64,000 nucleotides of DNA, taken from positions 1-64,000 of the forward strand of contig JAFSRW010000088.1 of the NCBI GenBank assembly GCA_017445925.1. The letters run 5' to 3'. Made by a program: the position numbers and the translations under genes. This document shows positions 17,026-26,010 of the stretch, in pieces. The stretch is from Bacteroidaceae bacterium. Lineage in GTDB: Bacteria; Bacteroidota; Bacteroidia; Bacteroidales; Bacteroidaceae. The notes under the pieces were generated by a model, which saw nothing but the letters and a program-made list of their open reading frames with translations, was not told the DNA's origin and ran no database searches. Each line of letters opens with the position of its first letter. Positions within the stretch are counted from its first letter, which is position 1.

Positions 17026-18555
17026 TTAATAGAGAACCTTTTTCCCATTTCGGATGTAGATTCCTTTCTTTTGTCCATTTAACATTCGTCGGCCACTCAA
17101 ATCGTAGAGATTATCATCACCTTTTACATCCATCTTATTTTTTACATCGATAATGCCCGTTGGTGCCATCATAAAGATGTAAGTGTTCAGGCTGCGGGCT
17201 GGCATACTGACGATAACTTCCTGCGTTGGTTCATCAAGGGAAATGGGTGATGTCTGACAGAGATTAGCTGTCTCATTACCAGTGGAAAGCAGATGAGTCC
17301 CACTCTGCACTTTATAGGGTAGCTTGAGCTTCAGGTCGTAAGCCGTTGCTGTGGTGTCGATAGCCATAACAATGATAGAGTCGCCCTTGATGTAAGCAGA
17401 GGTTTCGATAGCTGCCTCTGTGCTGACAGCAATAGTGGACTTGGTAGCAATGCGGGTAGAACCCGTAACATGTTTTGAAAAGTGCGACATAACATAGGCA
17501 CGCGGCAATAGTTTGTTCTTGGTATTGCCTGGGATGGTGATTTTCTTCCCGTCTATCTCAACCTGCTCACCCGTACCTACAAAAGCCCAGTGGGCACGCA
17601 TATACCAGTAAATGTAACCCGTGCAGCCTGCCAGCATACACTCATTAAGTTCCTCTGCAAAGATTAATTGCTCATGCCAAGTGGGCAGATGGTCTATATG
17701 ATCAGTAGAAGAATGCTCTGTCATCCACACTTCCTTACCATATTTCGAAGCCAGCACTGCAGCATTCTTCAGATTACCCAAGGGCGGGTGACCGTAAATG
17801 TGCCCTGCAATAATATCTATCTGATCACGTGCCGTTGCATCTTTCAGGAGCATATCAGAATACTTGGGGTCGAAACCCAAAGGCTCTGCGCTGATAAGAC
17901 GAACATTGGGGTATTTTTCTCTGTCCAGCAGGTGAGCATAGTTCTTAACCAGTTTCAACTGTTGCTCAGGCGTATAAAGGCAACCTGAATAGCTAACCCA
18001 CCAGTCTGGTTCATTCTGGACGGAAACGGCATCCACAGCCACACCCTTTGACTTCATATACTTCAAGAAAGTATTCATCCAAGGGAAGAACTTTTCATAG
18101 CAGTCTTCTCGGAGTTCTGCACGTACAGCGTTCGCATCTTCGGTATTACCGCCAGAGGCTGAACCATTGGTTTTGTATTCGCCAGGAGGCGACCAGGGTG
18201 TGCCAAAGACAATGCCACCACGCTGTTTCACAATTTTGGCAGACGGGACAGAACCTTGCCAGTCGTATGGAGAATCGTAATTACCCCACTCCGGAATTAT
18301 GATATCGCCCTCGAAGTTAGGTGAAATCTCCATACGCATAATATTCAGTCCAATCTTTGACGTTGGTCCATAAAGTAGTTTAACTGGCTGAGTATCTGTT
18401 GCATACGGACACATGGCACCATCGCAGCAGGCAGCGCCGAAGCCAGTAATCCTCTGATAACGGGTATCGTTAACGACAATAGTAAGAGTTTTTGCATAGA
18501 CTGCTGTTACAACAGTCAGCAGATATAGAAATATAAGAGCCTTCCTCGTTTTCAT
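17026..18555 (-). CDS. Glycoside hydrolase family 30 (xylanase-like) with Prevotella-type C-terminal tail
   Basis: 509 residues starting MKTRKALIFLYLL. An open frame extends to TTG 18582, but that codon overlaps the -7 box, so 18555 is chosen. The acid/base is E182 (SVQNEPDWW) and the nucleophile E280 (WMTEHSS), as in GH30. A beta-sandwich follows the barrel, and the end is NLYDLSGRRMLNGQKKGIYI then NGKKVLY, a tail shared with the protein encoded at 29470-34440. That tail resembles secretion/sorting tails of Bacteroidetes exported proteins. Likely substrate is glucuronoxylan or arabinoxylan. Confidence 0.9.
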   Translation of the reverse strand: MKTRKALIFLYLLTVVTAVYAKTLTIVVNDTRYQRITGFGAACCDGAMCPYATDTQPVKLLYGPTSKIGLNIMRMEISPNFEGDIIIPEWGNYDSPYDWQGSVPSAKIVKQRGGIVFGTPWSPPGEYKTNGSASGGNTEDANAVRAELREDCYEKFFPWMNTFLKYMKSKGVAVDAVSVQNEPDWWVSYSGCLYTPEQQLKLVKNYAHLLDREKYPNVRLISAEPLGFDPKYSDMLLKDATARDQIDIIAGHIYGHPPLGNLKNAAVLASKYGKEVWMTEHSSTDHIDHLPTWHEQLIFAEELNECMLAGCTGYIYWYMRAHWAFVGTGEQVEIDGKKITIPGNTKNKLLPRAYVMSHFSKHVTGSTRIATKSTIAVSTEAAIETSAYIKGDSIIVMAIDTTATAYDLKLKLPYKVQSGTHLLSTGNETANLCQTSPISLDEPTQEVIVSMPARSLNTYIFMMAPTGIIDVKNKMDVKGDDNLYDLSGRRMLNGQKKGIYIRNGKKVLY

Positions 18556-18579
18556 TGGGTAGTTTGTAAGATTTATCTG

Positions 18580-18618
18580 CAAAAATACAGAAAAACCGAG
18601 ATATTATTACTATCTTTG
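18580..18618. promoter_or_regulatory. Divergent -7 elements for GH30 and GH127
   Basis: Minus-strand TATTTTTG at 18580-18587 lies 24 bases before the GH30 ATG at 18555. Plus-strand TATCTTTG at 18611-18618 lies about 41 bases before the GH127 ATG at 18660. Neither has a clear TTTG at the ideal -33 distance, so both may need an activator. Confidence 0.55.
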
Positions 18619-18659
18619 CAAAAAAATATGTAATTATTGACAAATTTTTACCCAAAACG

Positions 18660-20645
18660 ATGAACATGAAAGCAATATTCACCCTGTTGGTAGCCCTTTC
18701 TTTTTCCCAGCTACCCCTCCACTCTAAACTCTCAACTCTAAACTCTCAACTAAATCAGGGTTATCCCATTAACCCTGTAGCATTTACATCTGTGAAAGTC
18801 ACCCCTAACACATTCTGGGGGCAGAGACTGGAGGCCAGCAGAAATGTAACCATTCCTCTGGCATTCTCAAAGTGTGAAGAATCAAAGCGTTACGCCAACT
18901 TTTCTAATGCAGCAATTCATCTTAAAGACCCCTCTAAAGTGTTTGAGATAAAGAAGGGTACATTCCCCTTTGACGATACAGACCCCTACAAAACCATTGA
19001 GGGTGCCAGCTATATTCTGCAGACATATCCTGATAAGGCATTGGCAGTTTATATCGACTCTGTATTAAACGTAATAGCCTCTGCACAGGAACCCGACGGA
19101 TACTTGTACACAGCCCGAACACAGAATCCTCAGCATCCGCACGACTGGTCGGGAATGACACGCTGGAGCAGCGAGGAACAGGGTAGCCACGAACTTTACA
19201 ACCTTGGGCACATGGTAGAAGGTGCCGTTGCCCACTATCAGGCTACAGGTAGCCGTAAGTTTTTGGATATTGCCATCAAGTTCGCCGATTTGGTTTGCAA
19301 GGAGGTTGGACCTAACCCAGGTCAGGCGTGTGTAGTACCAGGTCATCAGATTGCTGAGATGGCGTTGGCAAGACTCTATTTGGCAACGGGTGACAAGAAA
19401 TATCTGGATGAAGCTAAATTCCTACTTGATTATCGTGGAAAGACCACAGTAAAGCAAGAGTATTCGCAGAGCCATAAGCCCGTTGTTGAACAGGATGAAG
19501 CTGTAGGTCACGCCGTTCGTGCCGCTTATATGTATGCCGGTATGGCAGATGTAGCAGCCCTGACGGGAGATAAGGATTACATCAAAGCCATAGATGCCAT
19601 CTGGGACAACATTGTAACAAAAAAACTCTATATTACAGGCGGCATTGGAGCAACCGGAAACGGAGAGGCCTTTGGCAAGAACTACGAGCTGCCCAACATG
19701 ACAGCCTACTGCGAGACTTGTGCCGCTATCGGCAATGTATATGTCAACCACCGCCTGTTCCTGTTGCACGGCGAGTCTAAATATTACGATGTATTGGAGC
19801 GCACGCTCTACAACGGACTTCTCAGCGGTGTTTCATTAGAGGGTAACGGTTTCTTCTACCCCAACCCGCTGGAGTCTGAGGGTCAGCACGAGCGCCAGCC
19901 TTGGTTCGGCTGTGCCTGCTGCCCCAGCAATATCTGCCGCTTCATCCCGTCGCTGCCGGGCTATGTCTATGCCGTTAAAGAAAAAGCGATCAATAATACG
20001 CCTGCTGTCTATGTGAACCTTTTCCTGTCGAACACATCCACGCTGAATGTAGGTGGCAAGAAGGTTGTATTAAGTCAGAAAACAGATTATCCCTGGAGTG
20101 GCGATATCACACTGAAAGTTGAGGAGAACAAGGCAGGCAAATTCAGGCTCAATATCCGCCTCCCGGGCTGGGTCTATAACCAGGTTGTTCCCTCCGACCT
20201 CTACACCTACGCAGATGGCAAAATGCCCAAATTCACCGTCAGCGTGAATAACAGGAAACAACTGTTTTTCCCCTCTGAAATAGAATCCTCAAACGGATAT
20301 ATAGCGATGGGTGCTGAGTGGAAGAAAGGCGACGTGATAAAAATCCACTTCGATATGGAACCCCGTATCATTCGTGCCAACGAGAATATCGAAGCCGACC
20401 GAGGTATGCTGTGCGTGGAGCGCGGTCCGCTGGTTTACTGCATCGAGCATCCGGATAATACCATTAATATCAAGGAAGCAAAGATTAGCACTGATACGCA
20501 GTTCAAGACAGGTAAGACAAAGATTGCCGGCACACCCGTCACCACGCTTATCGCCAAAGACTCAGGCCTGACATTTATCCCCTACTACGCTTGGTGCCAC
20601 AGAGGCAAAGGCAATATGCGCGTATGGATACCAGAAAAGAAGTGA
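18660..20645 (+). CDS. Glycoside hydrolase family 127, beta-L-arabinofuranosidase
   Basis: 661 residues. The metal-site signature of the family is present: E352 and C354 in YCETCAAIGN and C420/C421 in WFGCACCPSN, equivalent to the Glu-Cys-Cys-Cys zinc site of HypBA1-like enzymes. These release beta-L-arabinofuranose from arabinan or extensin-type glycans. A short signal peptide ends near SQLPLHS and is followed by a heptamer-array-derived peptide (KLSTLNSQLN). Start is at 18660 or the in-frame ATG 18666. It is divergent from GH30 and ends in a strong terminator. Confidence 0.92.
   Translation: MNMKAIFTLLVALSFSQLPLHSKLSTLNSQLNQGYPINPVAFTSVKVTPNTFWGQRLEASRNVTIPLAFSKCEESKRYANFSNAAIHLKDPSKVFEIKKGTFPFDDTDPYKTIEGASYILQTYPDKALAVYIDSVLNVIASAQEPDGYLYTARTQNPQHPHDWSGMTRWSSEEQGSHELYNLGHMVEGAVAHYQATGSRKFLDIAIKFADLVCKEVGPNPGQACVVPGHQIAEMALARLYLATGDKKYLDEAKFLLDYRGKTTVKQEYSQSHKPVVEQDEAVGHAVRAAYMYAGMADVAALTGDKDYIKAIDAIWDNIVTKKLYITGGIGATGNGEAFGKNYELPNMTAYCETCAAIGNVYVNHRLFLLHGESKYYDVLERTLYNGLLSGVSLEGNGFFYPNPLESEGQHERQPWFGCACCPSNICRFIPSLPGYVYAVKEKAINNTPAVYVNLFLSNTSTLNVGGKKVVLSQKTDYPWSGDITLKVEENKAGKFRLNIRLPGWVYNQVVPSDLYTYADGKMPKFTVSVNNRKQLFFPSEIESSNGYIAMGAEWKKGDVIKIHFDMEPRIIRANENIEADRGMLCVERGPLVYCIEHPDNTINIKEAKISTDTQFKTGKTKIAGTPVTTLIAKDSGLTFIPYYAWCHRGKGNMRVWIPEKK
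18721..18755. repeat. Seven-bp array inside GH127, at the signal-peptide junction
   Basis: ACTCTAA, ACTCTCA, ACTCTAA, ACTCTCA, ACTAAAT, translated as SKLSTLNSQLN between the signal peptide and the mature protein. Confidence 0.9.
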
Positions 20646-20670
20646 TGCCGGGGCATCACTTCTTTTTTTT
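20636..20670 (+). terminator. Bidirectional intrinsic terminator between GH127 and the HerA-like gene
   Basis: Perfect stem of at least 11 bp, AGAAGTGATGC / GCATCACTTCT, followed by a run of T on the plus strand and preceded by an A-rich run. It overlaps the GH127 stop codon and serves converging genes. Confidence 0.9.
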
Positions 20671-20671
20671 A

Positions 20672-22276
20672 TCACTTTATTAGGTTTCCTAAGATACTGC
20701 GAGTAAGTTCTCGGGTAGCTGTTCGTGTGGCTGTGCTTACCGCACTCTTTGTCACTTTCTTACCAATGGAGTCCTTCGACTTACGCTTACTGCCCGTAAC
20801 GGTATTAGCCACATGAGTACCTAAGGCAGCGGTAACACTGGTGATAACAGCTAAGACAATCTTGCCAAGGAAGGACTTTTTCCATCCCCCACTCTTTTTC
20901 TCCTTCTTGGAAGCATCCTCCTGCTCCTTTGCCACCTGCTTTTCCTGTTCTGCTGCGTCCTGAGCTTCTGCCTGGGCTTGAGCCTCTGCTTCACTTTCTG
21001 CCAACAGAACTTCAAAGGCACTCTCGCGGTCTATCATGGTGTCATATTTGCCAAAGATGCGCGACGACTTTACTATCTGGTCACGCTGCCCCTCTGTAAT
21101 GGCACCTATCTGACTAAGCGGGAAGAGAATCTTAGCACGCTCCACCATGTTGGGCGTTCCCTTTTCGTCTAAGAAGGAAACAAGGGCCTCACCCGTTCCC
21201 AGTTCCATAATGGCATCTTCTGTCTTGAAGTCGGGATTGGCACGGAAAGTCTCGGCAGCAGCCTTTACATTCTTCTGTTCCTTGGGTGTAAAAGCACGAA
21301 GAGCGTGCTGCACACGGTTACCCAACTGAGCCAGTACAGAATCGGGTATATCTGTAGGATTCTGTGTAACAAAGTAAACACCAACACCCTTACTGCGAAT
21401 CAGTCGGACTACCTGTTCAATCTTATCTACCAGACTCTTGGGTGTATCGGTAAATAAGGTATGGGCTTCGTCAAAGAAGAATACCAGTCTCGGCAACTCC
21501 TGATCGCCCACCTCAGGGAGACGTACATACAGGTCGGACAACAGCCAGAGCAGGAAGGTGGAATAGAGCTTGGGGGTCAGCATCAGCTTATCTGCAGCCA
21601 GCACATTCATGATGCCCTTGCCATCGGCTCTGCATTGCAGCAAGTCCATAATGTCGAATGCAGGTTCGCCAAAGAACTTGTCGGCTCCCTGATTCTCCAA
21701 TGCGAGCAAGGCACGTTGGATAGCACCCACACTGGCAGTAGATACATTACCGTACTTCTTAGTCAGCTCCGAAGCATGGTCGGCAATATATGTCAACATG
21801 GCACGTAAATCCTTCAAGTCAAGTAACAGCAAACCACGTTCATCGGCCACCTTAAAAAGGATAGTCATCACGCCGGCCTGCACCTCGTTCAGCTCCATCA
21901 GACGCGACATCAGTTCCGGCCCCATATTCGAGATGGTGGTACGCATGGGATGTCCCTGCTCGCCAAACACATCATAGAAACAGACGGGACTTCCGCTGAA
22001 CGGCGGATTCTCAATACCGAACTCGGCACATCGTTTCTCTATAAATCCTGAAAGTTGACCCGTTTGACTGATACCTGAAAGGTCGCCCTTCATATCTGCC
22101 ATAAAACAGGGAACGCCAGCCTGAGAGAAAGTCTCAGCCAGCACCTGCAGGGTAACGGTTTTACCAGTACCTGTAGCACCTGCTATCAGACCATGGCGGT
22201 TAGCCATCTTACCACAAAGGCATATAGGTCCGTTCTGACCATGTGCCACATATAATTTATTGTCCGAAGTGTACAT
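20672..22276 (-). CDS. HerA-like ATPase (DUF853 / helicase-HerA domain)
   Basis: 534 residues. Walker A GATGTGKT at 34-41, then ADMKGDLSG, the acidic Walker B region [12 protein letters not shown], and [13 protein letters not shown]. This is the YjgR/DUF853 family of FtsK/HerA-type motors whose physiological role is poorly defined. After about residue 430 comes an Ala/Glu/Lys-rich coiled coil ([20 protein letters not shown]) and a Gly/Lys-rich tail. It stands alone between a terminator and GH35. Confidence 0.9.
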   Translation of the reverse strand: MYTSDNKLYVAHGQNGPICLCGKMANRHGLIAGATGTGKTVTLQVLAETFSQAGVPCFMADMKGDLSGISQTGQLSGFIEKRCAEFGIENPPFSGSPVCFYDVFGEQGHPMRTTISNMGPELMSRLMELNEVQAGVMTILFKVADERGLLLLDLKDLRAMLTYIADHASELTKKYGNVSTASVGAIQRALLALENQGADKFFGEPAFDIMDLLQCRADGKGIMNVLAADKLMLTPKLYSTFLLWLLSDLYVRLPEVGDQELPRLVFFFDEAHTLFTDTPKSLVDKIEQVVRLIRSKGVGVYFVTQNPTDIPDSVLAQLGNRVQHALRAFTPKEQKNVKAAAETFRANPDFKTEDAIMELGTGEALVSFLDEKGTPNMVERAKILFPLSQIGAITEGQRDQIVKSSRIFGKYDTMIDRESAFEVLLAESEAEAQAQAEAQDAAEQEKQVAKEQEDASKKEKKSGGWKKSFLGKIVLAVITSVTAALGTHVANTVTGSKRKSKDSIGKKVTKSAVSTATRTATRELTRSILGNLIK

Positions 22277-22321
22277 ATCAACTTATTTTTAAGGTTTGAT
22301 GGGGGCAAATTTATAAAGAAG

Positions 22322-24451
22322 CTAACGATTATCCAAATATATTTCCATCTTATTTATCTGTTCGCCCGATGATTTATCTGCCTCCCGAGGCAAATAGATA
22401 GGGGCATCGGGCTGAAGAGGAAGGATGCGTAACTCTAATTCACGGACACCTTTGGGTAGTCGCCACAGGCCAAACAGGAAGGGACGACCATAGTAGAAAT
22501 TATCGGCCACCAAACGGCCATCGGCATAAAGACGGGCACAATCACCACGATAGTTGATAGATAAAAGTGGAGACCCCTCTCCTGCTCCCCCGAGGGGAAG
22601 AGAAGTGATGAGTGAAGAATCGGTCGGCAAATCAATCCTATAGACAGCTGCCTGCAGCCAGTCCTCCTCTGAAGGAGCCTCTGCCACCTTTGCCTTCCCT
22701 TTTACAATAGAGCGCAGAGGACCAGCCTCCTTAATTTTGGAGAATTGACAATTGAGAATTGAAAATTGAAAATTATTGAACTCTTGAAATTCTTGAACTC
22801 TTGAAACCTGAGCCATTAACCCTGAACCATTATCCAGAAAAAGTTTTTCCGCCTCAGCCTTGGTAATCAGATATATGTTGTCATAAACAGGTTTTTCTGT
22901 GCCTCGAGGCTTTACATTCTTCAGCGTCTTGCCGTTCTGCATACTAATGGTGGTTGTGATACTAGGTATTTGCATCATATATATCTTGCCTTCACGTCTG
23001 GCCACAAGTTGTGCCGTAGCATAACGGATACTATCTATATTTACAGGGAAGATAGCCATACAGCCGCTGGGAATGGTAAGTTTAGGCAGTTTTACGCCAC
23101 AGGCTTCCAGTTGAACGTTCTTCTTTTCGCTTAGCTTACAGAAACGTTCATAGTTGTTAATGAATATAAAACCAGAGCCGGACTCTTCACTCCTTATGGC
23201 CCATCTGAGTTGTCCGTCCTCACCTTTCTTCAAATCCTGAGGAGAAGGGAAAGAGGCCTCCATAGGTGCAAGTGTCTCACCCCAGTCGTGCATAAACAGG
23301 TGAAGGGGACGCAGCATAAAGTACTGCGAATAAGCCTGACCGTACTCACCTAAAGGAGCCTGAAAGTCGTAGGTCATAACAGGTAGGTCGTTATTGGCTG
23401 TTCCAGGCGAAGTCTGGCACTCGTTCAGCGTATGGAGCACGCCCTCAGGGTTGGTACCACCATGATACATATAGTAGCCCAGCAGATTGGAACCGCTGCC
23501 CAACTTAACTAATGCCATCGAATAGGCATCCTCGGGGTAAAGATACGGTCGGCGGTGATAAGCTGTAGCCATGCCGCCTCCCAGTTCACATGTGAAATAA
23601 GGATATTGGCTATTGGCCATTGGCTGTTGGCTATCGGCATTTTGCGAATAAACAAACTGATCCGTTGCTATGGCAGTTGAAGAACGGAAAGCTTTAAAAT
23701 TGAATGCCTTGTAGTAATTGCCGCACCCCTCGCTGGTGTTCTTATCCCAGAACCCGTCGGCGTAGTCGCCATAGAGCGGCAGAATCTCACCAAATGGAAC
23801 TGGAGTACTCAGTTCGGGCCATCCTGTACGAGTATAGAACGGCAGACTAAAGCCTACCTTCTCTGCTATCCCCTTCAGTGCCATCAGGTATTCGCCGCGC
23901 CCACGATATTCATTGTCAAACTGGGCTGCCATCACAGGACCGCCATCCTTCCATTGTAAGCCTTGTATCTGCGTAAATATCTGGCGGTACAGTTTCTCCA
24001 CATAACCCAGAAAAACGGGATTCTGGTCACGCAACTTGCAACCCTTACTGAACATCCAGTCAGGAATACCACCATTACGAACCTCTCCGTGGCAGAACGG
24101 TCCTATGCGCAGCACAACGGGCATCTGCTCCTCTTTGCAGGCCTCCAGAAATCTGCGTAGTGAGCGCTGCCCGTCCCAGCGGAAGACACCCTCCTGTTCC
24201 TCAATGTGATTCCAGAAAACGTAGGTGGCAATGATGGTTACTCCACCCTCCTTCATTTTCTTAATCTCATCTGCCCATTCATCTGCAGGGATTCGGGAAT
24301 AGTGCACCTCGCCCATCACGGGGCATACACGCTTGCCGTCAAACATCAGGCTCATACTGTCCCACGTCACAGCAGGAACGCCTTGTGCCTGGATGTTGGA
24401 CAGGCCATTCAGCAGCGCACAGATCAGGAGGAGTGCTCTCAGTTCTTTCAT
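22322..24451 (-). CDS. Glycoside hydrolase family 35 beta-galactosidase, carrying repeat-derived inserts
   Basis: 709 residues starting MKELRALLLICALLNG (signal peptide). The extra 11 codons upstream lack a signal and are rejected. GH35 features: FDGKRVCPVMGEVHYSRIP, ATYVFWNHIEEQEG, FCHGEVRNGGIPDW, AQFDNEY (acid/base region) and FTCELGGGM (nucleophile region). Three loops are encoded by repeats: QNADSQQPMANSQ (heptamers 23604-23638), FNNFQFSILNCQF (22745-22800) and SLPLGGAGEGS (G-rich palindrome 22572-22600). The frame is intact throughout. It probably acts on beta-galactosides of hemicellulose or pectin side chains. Confidence 0.92.
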   Translation of the reverse strand: MKELRALLLICALLNGLSNIQAQGVPAVTWDSMSLMFDGKRVCPVMGEVHYSRIPADEWADEIKKMKEGGVTIIATYVFWNHIEEQEGVFRWDGQRSLRRFLEACKEEQMPVVLRIGPFCHGEVRNGGIPDWMFSKGCKLRDQNPVFLGYVEKLYRQIFTQIQGLQWKDGGPVMAAQFDNEYRGRGEYLMALKGIAEKVGFSLPFYTRTGWPELSTPVPFGEILPLYGDYADGFWDKNTSEGCGNYYKAFNFKAFRSSTAIATDQFVYSQNADSQQPMANSQYPYFTCELGGGMATAYHRRPYLYPEDAYSMALVKLGSGSNLLGYYMYHGGTNPEGVLHTLNECQTSPGTANNDLPVMTYDFQAPLGEYGQAYSQYFMLRPLHLFMHDWGETLAPMEASFPSPQDLKKGEDGQLRWAIRSEESGSGFIFINNYERFCKLSEKKNVQLEACGVKLPKLTIPSGCMAIFPVNIDSIRYATAQLVARREGKIYMMQIPSITTTISMQNGKTLKNVKPRGTEKPVYDNIYLITKAEAEKLFLDNGSGLMAQVSRVQEFQEFNNFQFSILNCQFSKIKEAGPLRSIVKGKAKVAEAPSEEDWLQAAVYRIDLPTDSSLITSLPLGGAGEGSPLLSINYRGDCARLYADGRLVADNFYYGRPFLFGLWRLPKGVRELELRILPLQPDAPIYLPREADKSSGEQINKMEIYLDNR
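22572..22600. repeat. G-rich palindromic repeat inside GH35
   Basis: On the minus strand it reads CTTCCCCTCGGGGGAGC then AGGAGAGGGGTC, encoding SLPLGGAGEG. It is nearly identical to 42822-42852 inside the AddB-like gene, and a related inverted copy is at 44295. Confidence 0.85.
22745..22800. repeat. Heptamer and nonamer array inside GH35
   Basis: TTGACAA, TTGAGAA, TTGAAAA, TTGAAAA followed by CTTGAAxT-type units (TTGAACTCT, TGAAATTCT). In frame on the minus strand. Confidence 0.85.
23604..23638. repeat. Seven-bp array inside GH35
   Basis: TATTGGC, TATTGGC, CATTGGC, TGTTGGC, TATCGGC; translated on the minus strand as ADSQQPMANSQ, just before the nucleophile strand. Confidence 0.9.
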
Positions 24452-24529
24452 TTTCTTTTTTGAGAATAATGGAGGGGGCACCATAACTCTGGTGTCCCCT
24501 CTAAACTTTATTTATTTATGAGAAAAGTC

Positions 24530-25741
24530 TTATAGTGCGAAGGGTGAATACAATTCTACCTTTTCACCTGGAACAAGTGCGCTTGTTACTTGACCACTTA
24601 AAGTACACTTTTTACCTACAGAAACTACACGGCTTCTCTTCAAGTCATCCCAAATCTCTCCCTTAATAGTATAGCTGTATACCTCAATAGTAAGACCATC
24701 ACCGTAATCTTCTTTCAACTTCTCAATCAGGTCGCCAGGAATATTGGTAACCTCGATAGTGATACCGTTTTCGTCATGGGTAACCTTTACTTCAATTGGA
24801 TCATAATCCAGATACCAATTCTTGTAAATACGGATATCAAAGTCATCCTGTTCGATAACATCCTGCTCCTTCAAGGGGATATTTATCTTAATATTCTCTA
24901 TATCAGCTCTGATATGGATTGAAGTCTTGATGGCATTCCAGTCTGTGTGCTCTTGCTGATGAATATCCACCACAACATCATCAGGAACTACATCGATAAA
25001 AGGAGGAACAGGTGCTGGTTCTTCAGCGATAACACCATTTACGTGCCAGCCATAACGTGTGCCAACTTCCTTAACTACGTACCACAGAACATGAGATTCC
25101 AGATAATCAGAACCCTTGGCTAACAAAGCATTAACCTTTTCCAATTTGGCAGTATTCTTAGCAACATCTTTATTAGCAGCAATTAAAGCATTAAGGTCTT
25201 CCACCTCATCGCCCAGAATCTCCACAACTTTAGGAGCCTCTAAGATGGCAAGCTGAGTCTGAATACCCTTGGGATCATAAACATAACGGAACATACCAAT
25301 GTTCTCACCTGTTTTTTTGTCCTTCATCAAATAATCCAAATCACGATCGTTGTAGTGACCATAAGGATAAAGGGTACTAACCCTACCTCTGTTGTTACCG
25401 GCCTTACCTGCAGAACGACCAAAATATTCACTAGAACTGTGGTCCAGATAGTCCGTAATGCTGTTATCGGCACGAATAGAGAATCTTGCTGTTGCCCATC
25501 CTTCTTCTGAATTCTCATAAAGCCAGGGCAGTTCCTTGTCAGATGCGCGTGTTCCCTCCATAAAGTAAGTTGGTGCTTCGGCTACTCCATCCGGAGACAG
25601 AAGTAAACCCTGCATGTAAACAGCAGTCTGGGGTAATTCCTGCTCTTCGTTTACAGGTCCCTGAAAACTCTCTTCGTTGTTACAACTTGCAAAGAATGCA
25701 GTAACAGACAAAACTGATAAAAGAATAAAAATCTTTTTCAT
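24530..25741 (-). CDS. Large lipoprotein, unknown function
   Basis: 403 residues with lipobox FFASC at about 16-20, so lipid-anchored. The N-terminal half is polar with YPYGHYNDRDLDYL. The C-terminal half is strand-rich and acidic (VDVVPDDVVVDIHQQEH, FDIRIYKNWYLDYDPIEV, GDGLTIEVYSYTIKGEIWDD), suggesting beta-sandwich modules. I do not recognise the family. A candidate minus-strand -7 box TAATTTTG lies at 25821-25828. It is a single-gene unit next to GH35. Confidence 0.75.
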   Translation of the reverse strand: MKKIFILLSVLSVTAFFASCNNEESFQGPVNEEQELPQTAVYMQGLLLSPDGVAEAPTYFMEGTRASDKELPWLYENSEEGWATARFSIRADNSITDYLDHSSSEYFGRSAGKAGNNRGRVSTLYPYGHYNDRDLDYLMKDKKTGENIGMFRYVYDPKGIQTQLAILEAPKVVEILGDEVEDLNALIAANKDVAKNTAKLEKVNALLAKGSDYLESHVLWYVVKEVGTRYGWHVNGVIAEEPAPVPPFIDVVPDDVVVDIHQQEHTDWNAIKTSIHIRADIENIKINIPLKEQDVIEQDDFDIRIYKNWYLDYDPIEVKVTHDENGITIEVTNIPGDLIEKLKEDYGDGLTIEVYSYTIKGEIWDDLKRSRVVSVGKKCTLSGQVTSALVPGEKVELYSPFAL

Positions 25742-26010
25742 AACAGATATTATACACTTAGTTTAGTTAAAAATTATTCCAACTGTAAGTATAAGGTTAG
25801 TTTTTGTATTTTCCTCACTGCAAAATTACTCATTATATATATACTCAAAACAGATTACTTAAAAAAAAGTGAAAGATAATCATAATTTATTGACATACAT
25901 CAATTTCAGAATGGAAGATGATGTTGTTTCAGTTTTTTTATCATACCTTTGCAAAAGTTTTCTAAGGATATATCATACTACATATATATATAATAAAAAT
26001 ATATACACAC

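Noticed and set aside
18556-18582. TTG start at 18582 for GH30
   Set aside because: It overlaps the -7 promoter box, and MKTRKALIF at 18555 begins a normal signal peptide.
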